56,403 nucleotides of DNA from Blastocatellia bacterium (GTDB lineage Bacteria > Acidobacteriota > Blastocatellia > Pyrinomonadales > Pyrinomonadaceae): assembly GCA_003488005.1 (NCBI GenBank), contig DNND01000099.1, forward strand, positions 60,578 through 116,980. Direction: 5' to 3'. Under the pieces are notes generated by a model. It did not search any database. It was not told where the DNA came from and saw only the letters and a list, made by a program, of their open reading frames with translations. A program made the position numbers and the translations under genes. Numbering within the stretch: the first letter of the stretch is position 1; every line of letters begins with the position of its first letter. This document shows, one piece after another, positions 25,998-33,873 of this stretch.

Positions 25998-27131
25998 TCA
26001 CATCTTCCGCACAAAGCATTTGCCTGGCAGCGCCCGGACCAAATCACGCATTTCCAACGTTAACAAAGCCGAGGTCAAGTCCGAAATCGACAACTTGCTG
26101 CGATCAACTAACGCATCGATGTGTGCCGGATCATCAGCGGACAGCAGTTTGAAAACAGAATTCTCAAATCCGGTTAAGCCCTGTGGAATCATCGCTAGTT
26201 GATCCGCCAACGACTTCTCTTTCTTCTTTGCGCCGAGTGGCGGCGGCAAAAGCCTCGCCGCAATTTGCGGCGGCAGTTCGGCCGCGATGTCCTGCCACTG
26301 CTGCACCAGCTTTGCGCCCGCCCCCTTTATTAAATAGTTCGTGCCAAACGAGGTGCGCGAAGTAATGTTTCCGGGCACCGCAAACACTTCCCGATTCTGC
26401 TCAATGGCCAACCGCGCAGTTATCAATGAGCCGGAATTCTCCGCTGCTTCTACAACTAACACGCCCAGGCTCAGTCCGCTAATGATGCGGTTTCGGTAAG
26501 GAAAGTTTTCCGGGACAGGTGGAGTCGCTAAAGGAAACTGCGAAACCAGCGCGCCGCCTCGCTCCAGAATCTCATCCGCCAACTTTCTATGGTCGCGCGG
26601 ATAAACCTCATCGATGCCTGTTCCCAGCACACCTACCGTGCGGCCTCCACCTTCAATGGCGCCGCGATGCGCGGCCGCGTCAATGCCGCGCGCAAAACCG
26701 GAAACAACTGTCACGCCGCGCTGTGCCAAATCGCGCGCCAGCATCAACGCCGCGTTCTGACCATAGGTGGAACACTTGCGCGAGCCGACGATTGCGATGC
26801 ACGGCTGATCCAGACATTGCGACCAGGCGCCTTTTACATAGAGCGCAATGGGCGGATCGTAAATTTCCCGCAGCAGCGACGGATAAACGCCGTCATCCAA
26901 AACCAGAATATCGCCGCTGATTTTTCTGACGTTGAGAAGTTCTACTTCCGCTTTCTCGTGCAGGTCGCGAGCGATGATGCTGTCCACCGCTTCAGGCAGC
27001 AGCCTCAGCTTTTCGAGCTCGGCGCGCTGCGCCCGATAGACCGCTTCGGCCGAGCCAAAACGCTCGAGCAACTTGGCAGCGGCCCGAGGGCCAATGCCCG
27101 GTGTCATATTAAGTGCTACCCATTCACGCAT
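25998..27131 (-). CDS. dprA: DNA-processing protein DprA
   Basis: 377 residues. An N-terminal helix-hairpin-helix-like region (PGIGPRAAAKLLERFGSAEA) is followed by the extended Rossmann domain with IVGSRKCSTYGQ, SGFARGIDAAAHRGAIEG and GVLGTGIDEVYP. A C-terminal winged-helix domain is last. DprA protects incoming single-stranded DNA and loads RecA during natural transformation. Start ATG at 27131. It lies downstream of tRNA-Sec and of a heptameric repeat, and upstream of the DUF5674 pair. Confidence 0.95.
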   Translation of the reverse strand: MREWVALNMTPGIGPRAAAKLLERFGSAEAVYRAQRAELEKLRLLPEAVDSIIARDLHEKAEVELLNVRKISGDILVLDDGVYPSLLREIYDPPIALYVKGAWSQCLDQPCIAIVGSRKCSTYGQNAALMLARDLAQRGVTVVSGFARGIDAAAHRGAIEGGGRTVGVLGTGIDEVYPRDHRKLADEILERGGALVSQFPLATPPVPENFPYRNRIISGLSLGVLVVEAAENSGSLITARLAIEQNREVFAVPGNITSRTSFGTNYLIKGAGAKLVQQWQDIAAELPPQIAARLLPPPLGAKKKEKSLADQLAMIPQGLTGFENSVFKLLSADDPAHIDALVDRSKLSISDLTSALLTLEMRDLVRALPGKCFVRKM

Positions 27132-27134
27132 TGC

Positions 27135-27255
27135 CGATTTCCAATTTCCGATTTCTTGCCTTGTCAGTCGTCAGTAGTCCGTTGTCAGTTGCAACTGCCT
27201 ATTGCCGTCTGCCGTCTGCCGTCTGCCTACTGCCTACTGCCCACTGCCCACTGTC
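27135..27255. repeat. Heptameric tandem repeats (GCCGTCT / GCCTACT / GCCCACT units)
   Basis: From about 27200 there are eight consecutive 7-mers (GCCTATT, three GCCGTCT, two GCCTACT, two GCCCACT), preceded by CAGTCGT, CAGTAGT, CCGTTGT, CAGTTGC and, nearer dprA, ATTTCCA, ATTTCCG. Units mutate in a stepwise manner along the array. It lies between tRNA-Sec and dprA. Confidence 0.92.
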
Positions 27256-27259
27256 TTGT

Positions 27260-27358
27260 TGGCGGAGGCGTGTAGGAATCGAACCTACCTGAGCCTGTTC
27301 TCACAGTCTCACTTACGGTTTTGAAGACCGCGCCATTCACCAGAACAGATTCGCCTCC
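27260..27358 (-). tRNA. selC: Selenocysteine tRNA, anticodon UCA
   Basis: 99 nt including an encoded CCA. The acceptor stem is GGAGGCG(A) against CGCCTCC with discriminator G. A 6-bp D-stem with a 4-nt loop (CTGTTC-TGGT-GAATGG) is typical of tRNA-Sec. The anticodon loop CTTCAAA gives UCA, the Sec decoder of UGA. The long variable arm TGAG-A-CTGT-GAGA-ACAG-G-CTCA and the T-arm GTAGG-TTCGATT-CCTAC complete the fold. The eighth acceptor position would be an A-A mismatch, so the acceptor may be effectively 7 bp. selA, selB and selD are not in the window. Confidence 0.96.
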
Positions 27359-27593
27359 GTAGTTCCAAACCTTATTTTTCAAATCCTATAACGCCAAAGA
27401 CTTTGAAGAATTTGACCTACATATCAAAGACCTGGCCTGCCGGAGCGACACCCTACGCGCCGTTCGCCGACCCTGTCAAGCGAGTGAACCACGACGCCTG
27501 TTCCATCGCCATGCAACAAATTCAGCGAAGACGGCCCGTGACATGCGGCCTAATCTATTGGCGCGCAGACCCGATTGAGGTAACCTCTGCCGC

Positions 27594-29420
27594 ATGAAAA
27601 CGGACGAAGATCCCCGCAAAACGGCAGGGCCTGATGAGCCTGCGCCCACTGTCATGGATCCCACCCGACTTCCTTCCCAGGACGAATTGATCGGGCAGCT
27701 GCTTAACGGGCGCTATCTCATTCAACATGAAATAAAGCGAGGCGGCATGGGCGTGGTCTACCTGGCGCTGGATCAGCAGTTACACGCCCGGCCAGTGGTC
27801 ATGAAAGTTTTGCTTGAGGAGGCTTTTCAGAGCGAGTACGTCGTGCAAAAGTTTCGTCAGGAAGTGGAAGCGCTCAGTCGCATAGACCACCCGGGAATCG
27901 TGGGCATCATCGATGCCGGTGAACTGCAAAACGGCAAACCCTTTATCATCATGCAGTACGTCGAAGGGGTAACTCTGCGTTCGGCGATTAGCCCGGAAGG
28001 CATGAACCTCGAACGAACTGCGGGACTACTAAAGCAAATTGGACGCGCGCTGGCGGCGGCGCACAATCGCGGGATTCTTCATCGCGACCTGAAGCCTGAC
28101 AACATCATGTTGCAGGATTTGGGTCACGGCGAAGAGCAGGTAAAAATTATCGACTTCGGTATTGCCAAGGTTAAAGACTCGGTCATTGCGCCCAGTACTT
28201 CTCTTAACCTTTCGCCAGGAACTGTAGCCTACATGGCTCCCGAACAGTTGAACGGACGGCCCATTACTGCCGCGACCGATATCTTTGCGCTCGGCGCGAT
28301 TACCTACGAAATGGTAACTGGACGCAAACCTTTCAATCCGGAGACAGGGTTCGAACTGCTGCAAATGCAACAGACAGGCGTTCGTGTGAAACCCGCGGAC
28401 CTAAGACCGAGTCTTCCCATCAAAGCACAAGAGGTAATTCTCAAGGCCCTCTCCTTCGCTCCAATAGATCGTTACCCGACGCCGCGCGAATTCGCCGATA
28501 GTTTTGCCGGCGCGATCGCAGACGATCTCCAGACTGGAGGATTTTCGGCGCCAGTGGATTTCGTTTTGCCTCCTACGCAGCTTTCAAATGAAGAGACGCC
28601 CCTGGCCAAAGCGCCACCCGGTCCGTCACCAAAAACTCTTCAAGTACCTTTTCGAGCCGCTCAGCCGCCCGATCCATCAGCGGCCCAATTTGGTCCTGGT
28701 CCGTCGGTGGACCAGCTTGGTTTAGGCCGGCGAGCCGATGGCGCGCGCAAATCGAGAAGCATGTTTCCCTGGATCGCAGGTATTTGTGTGCTGGTTCTGG
28801 CGATTGCCGCATTGGCAGCCTGGGCCATCATCCGATCCCGCACTAATGAAACAAAGAACCCTCCGGCGCCGGCAGCGACTGATCGTCTTCTCAGCTATGG
28901 GCTGACGGTGCAAAAAATGCGCGAGGGCCGGCCTTACCAGGATCCGTTCGAATCGTCGGGTCAGGAGATTTTTGAGAATGGCTGGAAATTTCGCGTGCAT
29001 CTAACCAGTCCGCAGGCCGGTTACCTTTATCTCTTGAACGAGGGGCCGTCCGCTGGAGGTGCAACTACTTACAACCTGTTATTTACAGCTTCGGCGGCAA
29101 ACTCCAACGAGCCTCCGGTTACGGCGAACCAGAAAACTGAAACGGCCTGGATGGTGTTTGACGAACATCAGGGGACGGAAAGATTTTGGATCGTTTGGGC
29201 CGCCCACGCTGTACCCGAGCTCGAAGCAGTCAAGAGTGTAATAAACGCGAAAGACAAAGGTGAGATTGGCGATGCTGAGCAGGCAAAGGCGGTCAAGGTC
29301 CTGCTTGAGCAGCATTCAGCGGATAAGACAGAAGTGCAGAAGGACTCTACAAACAAGCAGACTAACCTCAAGGGGCACGGCGATGTTTTGGTCCATCTCA
29401 TGGAGCTGGAACACCACTAG
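27594..29420 (+). CDS. Transmembrane Ser/Thr protein kinase with DUF4384-like extracytoplasmic domain
   Basis: 608 residues. The kinase domain spans about 42-310, with glycine loop KRGGMGVVY, catalytic Lys71 (VVMKVL), HRDLKPDN (163-170), DFG (187-189) and APE. A Pro-rich juxtamembrane linker, one membrane helix (about 392-414, WIAGICVLVLAIAALAAWAI) and an outer domain of about 190 residues follow. The outer domain contains LTSPQAGYLYLLNEG, matching the DUF4384-type protein three genes on (SPRAGYLYVIDRE). It probably phosphorylates Thr/Ser on FHA-domain partners; the triple-FHA ABC exporter at 39008-42151 is the obvious local candidate. It is followed by an inverted-repeat element rather than directly by the caspase gene. 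Confidence 0.94.
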   Translation: MKTDEDPRKTAGPDEPAPTVMDPTRLPSQDELIGQLLNGRYLIQHEIKRGGMGVVYLALDQQLHARPVVMKVLLEEAFQSEYVVQKFRQEVEALSRIDHPGIVGIIDAGELQNGKPFIIMQYVEGVTLRSAISPEGMNLERTAGLLKQIGRALAAAHNRGILHRDLKPDNIMLQDLGHGEEQVKIIDFGIAKVKDSVIAPSTSLNLSPGTVAYMAPEQLNGRPITAATDIFALGAITYEMVTGRKPFNPETGFELLQMQQTGVRVKPADLRPSLPIKAQEVILKALSFAPIDRYPTPREFADSFAGAIADDLQTGGFSAPVDFVLPPTQLSNEETPLAKAPPGPSPKTLQVPFRAAQPPDPSAAQFGPGPSVDQLGLGRRADGARKSRSMFPWIAGICVLVLAIAALAAWAIIRSRTNETKNPPAPAATDRLLSYGLTVQKMREGRPYQDPFESSGQEIFENGWKFRVHLTSPQAGYLYLLNEGPSAGGATTYNLLFTASAANSNEPPVTANQKTETAWMVFDEHQGTERFWIVWAAHAVPELEAVKSVINAKDKGEIGDAEQAKAVKVLLEQHSADKTEVQKDSTNKQTNLKGHGDVLVHLMELEHH

Positions 29421-29440
29421 ACTGATACTCGTCGTCGCTG

Positions 29441-29559
29441 TGTCATGAGGTTAGTACCGTCCGCGGTAGCGGATGGGTCGTGTGATGCCTCGATCCTGAG
29501 CGATCACTGAAGCAAAAAGAATCCACCCGCTACCGCAGGCGGTACTGACCTCATGACAC
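29441..29559. mobile_element. MITE-like inverted-repeat element, GAGGTYAGTACCG family (copy 1)
   Basis: The left arm (29441-29478) and right arm (29521-29559) are about 38 bp, near-complementary, and share TCATGAGGTYAGTACCG and GCGGTAGCGGRTGG. The loop is about 42 bp. The same arms with unrelated loops occur at 33594-33723 and 53725-53880. It lies between the kinase and the TPR-caspase genes. Confidence 0.85.
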
Positions 29560-29731
29560 GGAAACGGACAGGTTCCCGCAGTCCAAAAAAGTTATGTCAC
29601 CCCGCGAACCAAAATCGTTGACAAGAATCAAGCAATCAGCCTAGTCTACGACCCGAAAATTCGTTTGACGCTAGTCCTGTGGGCCGCCGTTTTTGCTGCC
29701 TACCCTGCCTTCACAATCCGGGAGTTGTTTT

Positions 29732-32587
29732 ATGAAATCGAATGCCCCTTCCGCGAAGCTGTTCCTGGCTTTGCTGTGTTTGTTTGCCCTCATCAATTGC
29801 AGTCTCGCCGGGACTGCCTTAGCACAAAAGCGCGCCCGAGCAACGCAAAATCGCGCACCGCAAAAATCGGACAGTCGCGCCGCCAGCATCACAGAAGAAG
29901 CAGACAAACTGTTGGATGACGGCAAGCCGTCCGATGCCATTGACGCTTACAAAATCGCCATCCGCCTTGATCCAAACTTCGCGCCTGCTTATGGAGGTCT
30001 GGGCAACGCCTACTTCAATAGCGGCAAATGGGACGAGGGGCTGGCCGCGTTCAAAGAGCAGGTGCGTCTCGAACCAAAAAGCGCAGAGGCGCAATATGAT
30101 CTGGGATATGCGTACAACGCGATGGGCCGTCACGGCGAAGCGTTCGCACCGCTGGTTAGGGCCACCAGCCTCGACCCCGGCTATGCCGAAGCCTATTACG
30201 GTATCGGCTACGCTTACCTGCGCGGAGCTGACTTCGAAAAATCAATCTCCTTTTTTAAGAGCGCAATTCGGTTGCAGGCTGGGTACGCTGATGCCCATTA
30301 CGGCCTGGGCCAGGCTTTAATGCGAATGGGCCAGGCTGACGCTGCCAATGAACAAGTCAAAAAGCTTGCCGGCATTGACGCTAAGCTTGCGCAAAAATTA
30401 AGTAAGGAAATCCAAGCGGGATCGGCGCGGGCGGAGAACACCAGCCCCGCCCCCTCGTCAGCCGCTTCGCAAACTCCGGCACGTTTGAGTTCCCCACCGG
30501 CTCGTACCAGTGAGCCTGTGCAAACTGCCGGCTCGACGCCACTCTCGCAAACTGAAGTTGAGAAACCGTCCGCGCCCCAGGTTGATGTAGTTAGAGCTCC
30601 GAGCCAGAAACCGCAGCCGGTCGTCAACCGGCGGTCCTCGGCGCCGCAAAACTTGTCGCCGGCCCCGGCGAAATCACCGACAGCCAGGCAGACTGAACCT
30701 CTCAGCCGTCAACTCGAACAACTGCCTGCGGCCCAGGCGCAACCAGTTGCGTCAACAAACCAACCGAAATCTTCGCCCGCCAGTTCAACTGTGTCGCAAC
30801 TAAATCAAATTGCAACTTTGCCGGTTGGTGCTAAGCGTTGGGCGCTGGTCATTGGTGTCGACAAATATATGGACCCGCAAATCAGTCCCCTCAAGGGTTC
30901 GGATAACGATGCCCGATTGATTGCTGATGCGTTGGTCCGCTATGCAGGGTTCCCACCCGATCAAGTGATTCTGCTTTCCACCGCGCAGCCGATGGAACGG
31001 CAACCGACGCGCGTCAACATTCTGCGCCGCTTATCAAATCTCAGCACCGCTGTACCGAAAGACGGTCTGTTGTTGATTTCTTTTGCGGGTCACGGGATGG
31101 AAAGAGGCGGACAAGCCTTCCTGATGCCTTCGGATTCTCAAATCAGCGATCAAATCTCGTTTCTGGAAGAAACCGCGATCAGCATCAATCGTGTAAAAGA
31201 GCGGATCAAGGAAACAGGTGTCGGACAAGTTCTGGTGCTGCTGGATGCTTGCCGCAATGATCCTGGTGGCCGGGCCGATGCCCCGAATCCTTTGACCAAC
31301 GCCTACACGAACGCATTTAATTTTGATGTGCGCAATCGCGAAGTCCAGGCCTTCGCCACGGTGTACGCTACCGGAATCGGCCAGCGCGCTTACGAATACA
31401 CTGAAAAGAAGCAGGGCTATTTCAGTTGGGCCATAGTTGAAGGATTGAAGGGCGCTGCCGCCAACGAAAAAGGCGAAATAACACTATCCTCATTAGTGAA
31501 GTATGTTCAGGAAACAGTACCTAAACGATTAGCTATCGACCTCGGCTCAACCAAGCAACAGAAACCCTTTGCAAACATCGAGGGTTATCGCGCGGATCAG
31601 TTGGTCCTGGCAGTTACCAACTCAGCTTCAATGGCTCCCGGCTCTGATACGCCTAACGTGGCCATGTTGGATCCGGCGGCGATGGAGCTGTCGTACTGGG
31701 AGACAATCAAGAGCAGCAACAATCCCGAGGACTTCAAGAGTTATCTGGACAAATATCCGGACGGCCAGTTTGCGGCGTTGGCCAAGTCGCGCTCCAACCC
31801 GGTGCGATCCGCGAGTAACGCGCCCAGCGGTGATTCTCAGGAAATGACCTATTGGAACGCGATCAAGGACAGCCAAAACCCTTCAGATTTTCGTTCCTAC
31901 GTCACGAAATTCCCGCAAGGACTTTTCGTCGAACTCGCGAACAATCGCGTCACGTCGCTGGAAGCTAAGGCATCCGGCAGATCGCCCGCCGCGTCTGCCG
32001 GCTTGCAGCCGTCCGGCCCCGTGACCCTTAGGGACATTGAACTCAGTTACAAGAGCAGCATGTTTGACGAAACAATCCGCGTCGCCAGTCGCTTTCTTGA
32101 AACTACTCCTGATAGTGCGCAGGCACATGCTTATCTAGGGCTCGCTCTTTTGGTTAAGAAGGATGCCGACAACGCCGTGCTCCAACTGGAACGGGCCATC
32201 CTTCTGGGTCAATCGATAAACCTTCCTTTGAAGAGGTTGAGGGAGCCGCTTTTTGGACATGCGTTTGATGAGGTAGTGGTTGGATTAACGGCAGACTCGT
32301 TGCTGATTCAGCAAGGCAAGACTGTCTATAAAGGTAGTTTTTCTGATTTGGCAAACTCTACAATTGGCAATTACAAAAATCAATGTCCGATTGCCACCGT
32401 CAAAGGAGCTTTTGCTGAAGGCAACGGTAAGCCGGGAAACAAAACATTCAATCTCTTTCCTGCTACCTCAACCCTGGTACCGGTGCAGCAAGGTAACATG
32501 ACCGTTAACGTCGCCGCCTGCAACGACGATGGGATCGTACCGACGACGATTATCAAGCTGATATACCGTCTCTCAACCAAACGATGA
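29732..32587 (+). CDS. Exported TPR - caspase-like (peptidase C14) protein
   Basis: About 951 residues. A signal peptide (ending SLAGTALAQ) is followed by four or so TPR repeats (about 45-220) and a Pro/Ser/Gln-rich linker (230-360). The caspase p20-like domain (about 366-560) has the dyad His454 in FAGHGME and Cys507 in LLDACRND. Two copies of a 40-residue repeat follow (ELSYWETIKSSNNPEDFKSY and EMTYWNAIKDSQNPSDFRSY), then two more TPRs and a C-terminal beta domain (ADSLLIQQGKTVYKG). Caspase-like proteases of bacteria cleave after basic residues and are often activated by partner domains. The ATG at 29732 has GGAG upstream. Its stop overlaps the next gene by 4 bp. Confidence 0.93.
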   Translation: MKSNAPSAKLFLALLCLFALINCSLAGTALAQKRARATQNRAPQKSDSRAASITEEADKLLDDGKPSDAIDAYKIAIRLDPNFAPAYGGLGNAYFNSGKWDEGLAAFKEQVRLEPKSAEAQYDLGYAYNAMGRHGEAFAPLVRATSLDPGYAEAYYGIGYAYLRGADFEKSISFFKSAIRLQAGYADAHYGLGQALMRMGQADAANEQVKKLAGIDAKLAQKLSKEIQAGSARAENTSPAPSSAASQTPARLSSPPARTSEPVQTAGSTPLSQTEVEKPSAPQVDVVRAPSQKPQPVVNRRSSAPQNLSPAPAKSPTARQTEPLSRQLEQLPAAQAQPVASTNQPKSSPASSTVSQLNQIATLPVGAKRWALVIGVDKYMDPQISPLKGSDNDARLIADALVRYAGFPPDQVILLSTAQPMERQPTRVNILRRLSNLSTAVPKDGLLLISFAGHGMERGGQAFLMPSDSQISDQISFLEETAISINRVKERIKETGVGQVLVLLDACRNDPGGRADAPNPLTNAYTNAFNFDVRNREVQAFATVYATGIGQRAYEYTEKKQGYFSWAIVEGLKGAAANEKGEITLSSLVKYVQETVPKRLAIDLGSTKQQKPFANIEGYRADQLVLAVTNSASMAPGSDTPNVAMLDPAAMELSYWETIKSSNNPEDFKSYLDKYPDGQFAALAKSRSNPVRSASNAPSGDSQEMTYWNAIKDSQNPSDFRSYVTKFPQGLFVELANNRVTSLEAKASGRSPAASAGLQPSGPVTLRDIELSYKSSMFDETIRVASRFLETTPDSAQAHAYLGLALLVKKDADNAVLQLERAILLGQSINLPLKRLREPLFGHAFDEVVVGLTADSLLIQQGKTVYKGSFSDLANSTIGNYKNQCPIATVKGAFAEGNGKPGNKTFNLFPATSTLVPVQQGNMTVNVAACNDDGIVPTTIIKLIYRLSTKR

Positions 32588-33546
32588 GAGCGCCTGGATT
32601 GTTAACTCGGAACTCGCGAGTGGTAGGCATGGGCCTCGCTTTTCTAGCTGTGCTTTCATTACCGTTCGCAACCATCAGCAGATCACAAGGCGATGGTTCA
32701 CGGCAGATCGTGCTGGAGGAATTCACGCGCGCGCGTCCGGCTGCAACGTCTGCCAAAGCACCGCCACCAAGAACCGGACCTCGCCGACCAGCCGCCGTCG
32801 CCAAAGCGCCTCGTTACACGCGCAAGACGCCGTCAGTGATTGCGTCCCTGCAGCCCGGCGCCCCCACAATGGATATCGGTGTAACTATCTGGCGTCTGCG
32901 TCCATCCACCGGCAGTGAGGGCGGAGCGCGAATGTTGGTAATGGAAAACGCGCGGTCAACGGAGTGGACACCGCAGCGCATTGAAGCCGACACACCGTTG
33001 CAAGTGGGTGAGCGTGTCAGGCTTAGTATCGAATCGCCGCGCGCTGGTTATCTGTATGTGATCGATCGCGAACAATATGCCGACGGTTCCTTTGGCGATG
33101 CCTACCTGATCTTTCCCACGCTGCGCACTCGCGGCGGCGACAATCAAGTCCGCCCCGGAAAGCTGATAGACATTCCGGCGCAGGAGGACAACCCGAGTTA
33201 CTTCACCCTCGTGCCCAGCCCGAGCAGAAGCGATCAAGTTGCTGAAATTCTGAGCATCATAGTGACACCCGTGCCACTCAGTAATCTTCGGCTGACAGAG
33301 CGACCGTTGAAACTTTCAAAATCTGAGGTTGCAAAGTGGGAAGCGTCGGGATCTATCGAAGTCGAACGGTTTGAGATGGTGGGTGGCGCCGGCATGCCCT
33401 GGTCCAAGGTGGAGATGGCGGCTAGCGCCGCGGGCTCGAACAGAATGTTGACGCAGGAAGAACCGGCGCCGCAAACGGTTTACCGCATCGGCAGCAGAAG
33501 TAAGAACGCATTCATGGTGACTGTTCCGCTACGGTATGGAAGATGA
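32584..33546 (+). CDS. Secreted DUF4384-domain protein
   Basis: 320 residues, translationally coupled to the caspase gene (ATGA overlap). The N-terminus has a hydrophobic signal-like segment, a basic linker and then a DUF4384-like domain (about 98-220) containing GERVRLSIESPRAGYLYVID and AYLIFPTLRTRGG. The same pattern is found in the outer domain of the kinase at 27594-29420. The C-terminal third is less clear. I infer that the two domains act in the same place, outside the cytoplasmic membrane, but the ligand is unknown. Confidence 0.85.
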   Translation: MRAPGLLTRNSRVVGMGLAFLAVLSLPFATISRSQGDGSRQIVLEEFTRARPAATSAKAPPPRTGPRRPAAVAKAPRYTRKTPSVIASLQPGAPTMDIGVTIWRLRPSTGSEGGARMLVMENARSTEWTPQRIEADTPLQVGERVRLSIESPRAGYLYVIDREQYADGSFGDAYLIFPTLRTRGGDNQVRPGKLIDIPAQEDNPSYFTLVPSPSRSDQVAEILSIIVTPVPLSNLRLTERPLKLSKSEVAKWEASGSIEVERFEMVGGAGMPWSKVEMAASAAGSNRMLTQEEPAPQTVYRIGSRSKNAFMVTVPLRYGR

Positions 33547-33593
33547 ACCGCTGACGTGCTCAAAGTTACTTTGGCCGTTCGTCAACTGACCGT

Positions 33594-33723
33594 CCCATGA
33601 GGTCAGTACCGCCTGCGGTAGCGGGTGGGTTTCATGATTGAGGATCGTCAATTGTCGAATTTTGATTGAGGGCGGAAAACTCCAGAACCCACCCGCTACC
33701 GCAGGCGGTACTAACCTCATGGG
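33594..33723. mobile_element. MITE-like inverted-repeat element (copy 2)
   Basis: 38-bp arms (33594-33632 and 33686-33723) complement each other almost perfectly: CCCATGAGGTCAGTACCGCC on one side and GGCGGTACTAACCTCATGGG on the other. The 53-bp loop is unrelated to those of copies 1 and 3. Confidence 0.88.
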
Positions 33724-33750
33724 CCCGCGCGTTACTATTCTCCTAATTCA

Positions 33751-33850
33751 TCTCTGTGCGTCCTTTGTGTTCTCTGTGCCTCTGTGGTGGATTCTTTATC
33801 AGCAGGTTGCTCACCACAGAGGCACAGAGAACACAAAGGACGCACAGAGA
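33751..33850. repeat. Perfect 39-bp inverted repeat between convergent genes (TCTCTGTG type)
   Basis: The arms 33751-33789 and 33812-33850 are fully complementary and are built from TCTCTGTG, TTGTGT and CTCTGTGG words with a 22-nt loop. It lies next to copy 2 of the MITE-like element, between two convergent genes, and likely terminates both transcripts. Confidence 0.9.
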
Positions 33851-33873
33851 AGCTGAGATTACGATAATTCTTC

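Noticed and set aside
27135..27255. CRISPR-like array
   Set aside because: The repeats are only 7 bp and contiguous, with no spacers, and no cas gene is present in the window.
29441..29559. Insertion sequence with transposase
   Set aside because: No open reading frame of useful size is present between the arms; only a non-autonomous element can be supported.
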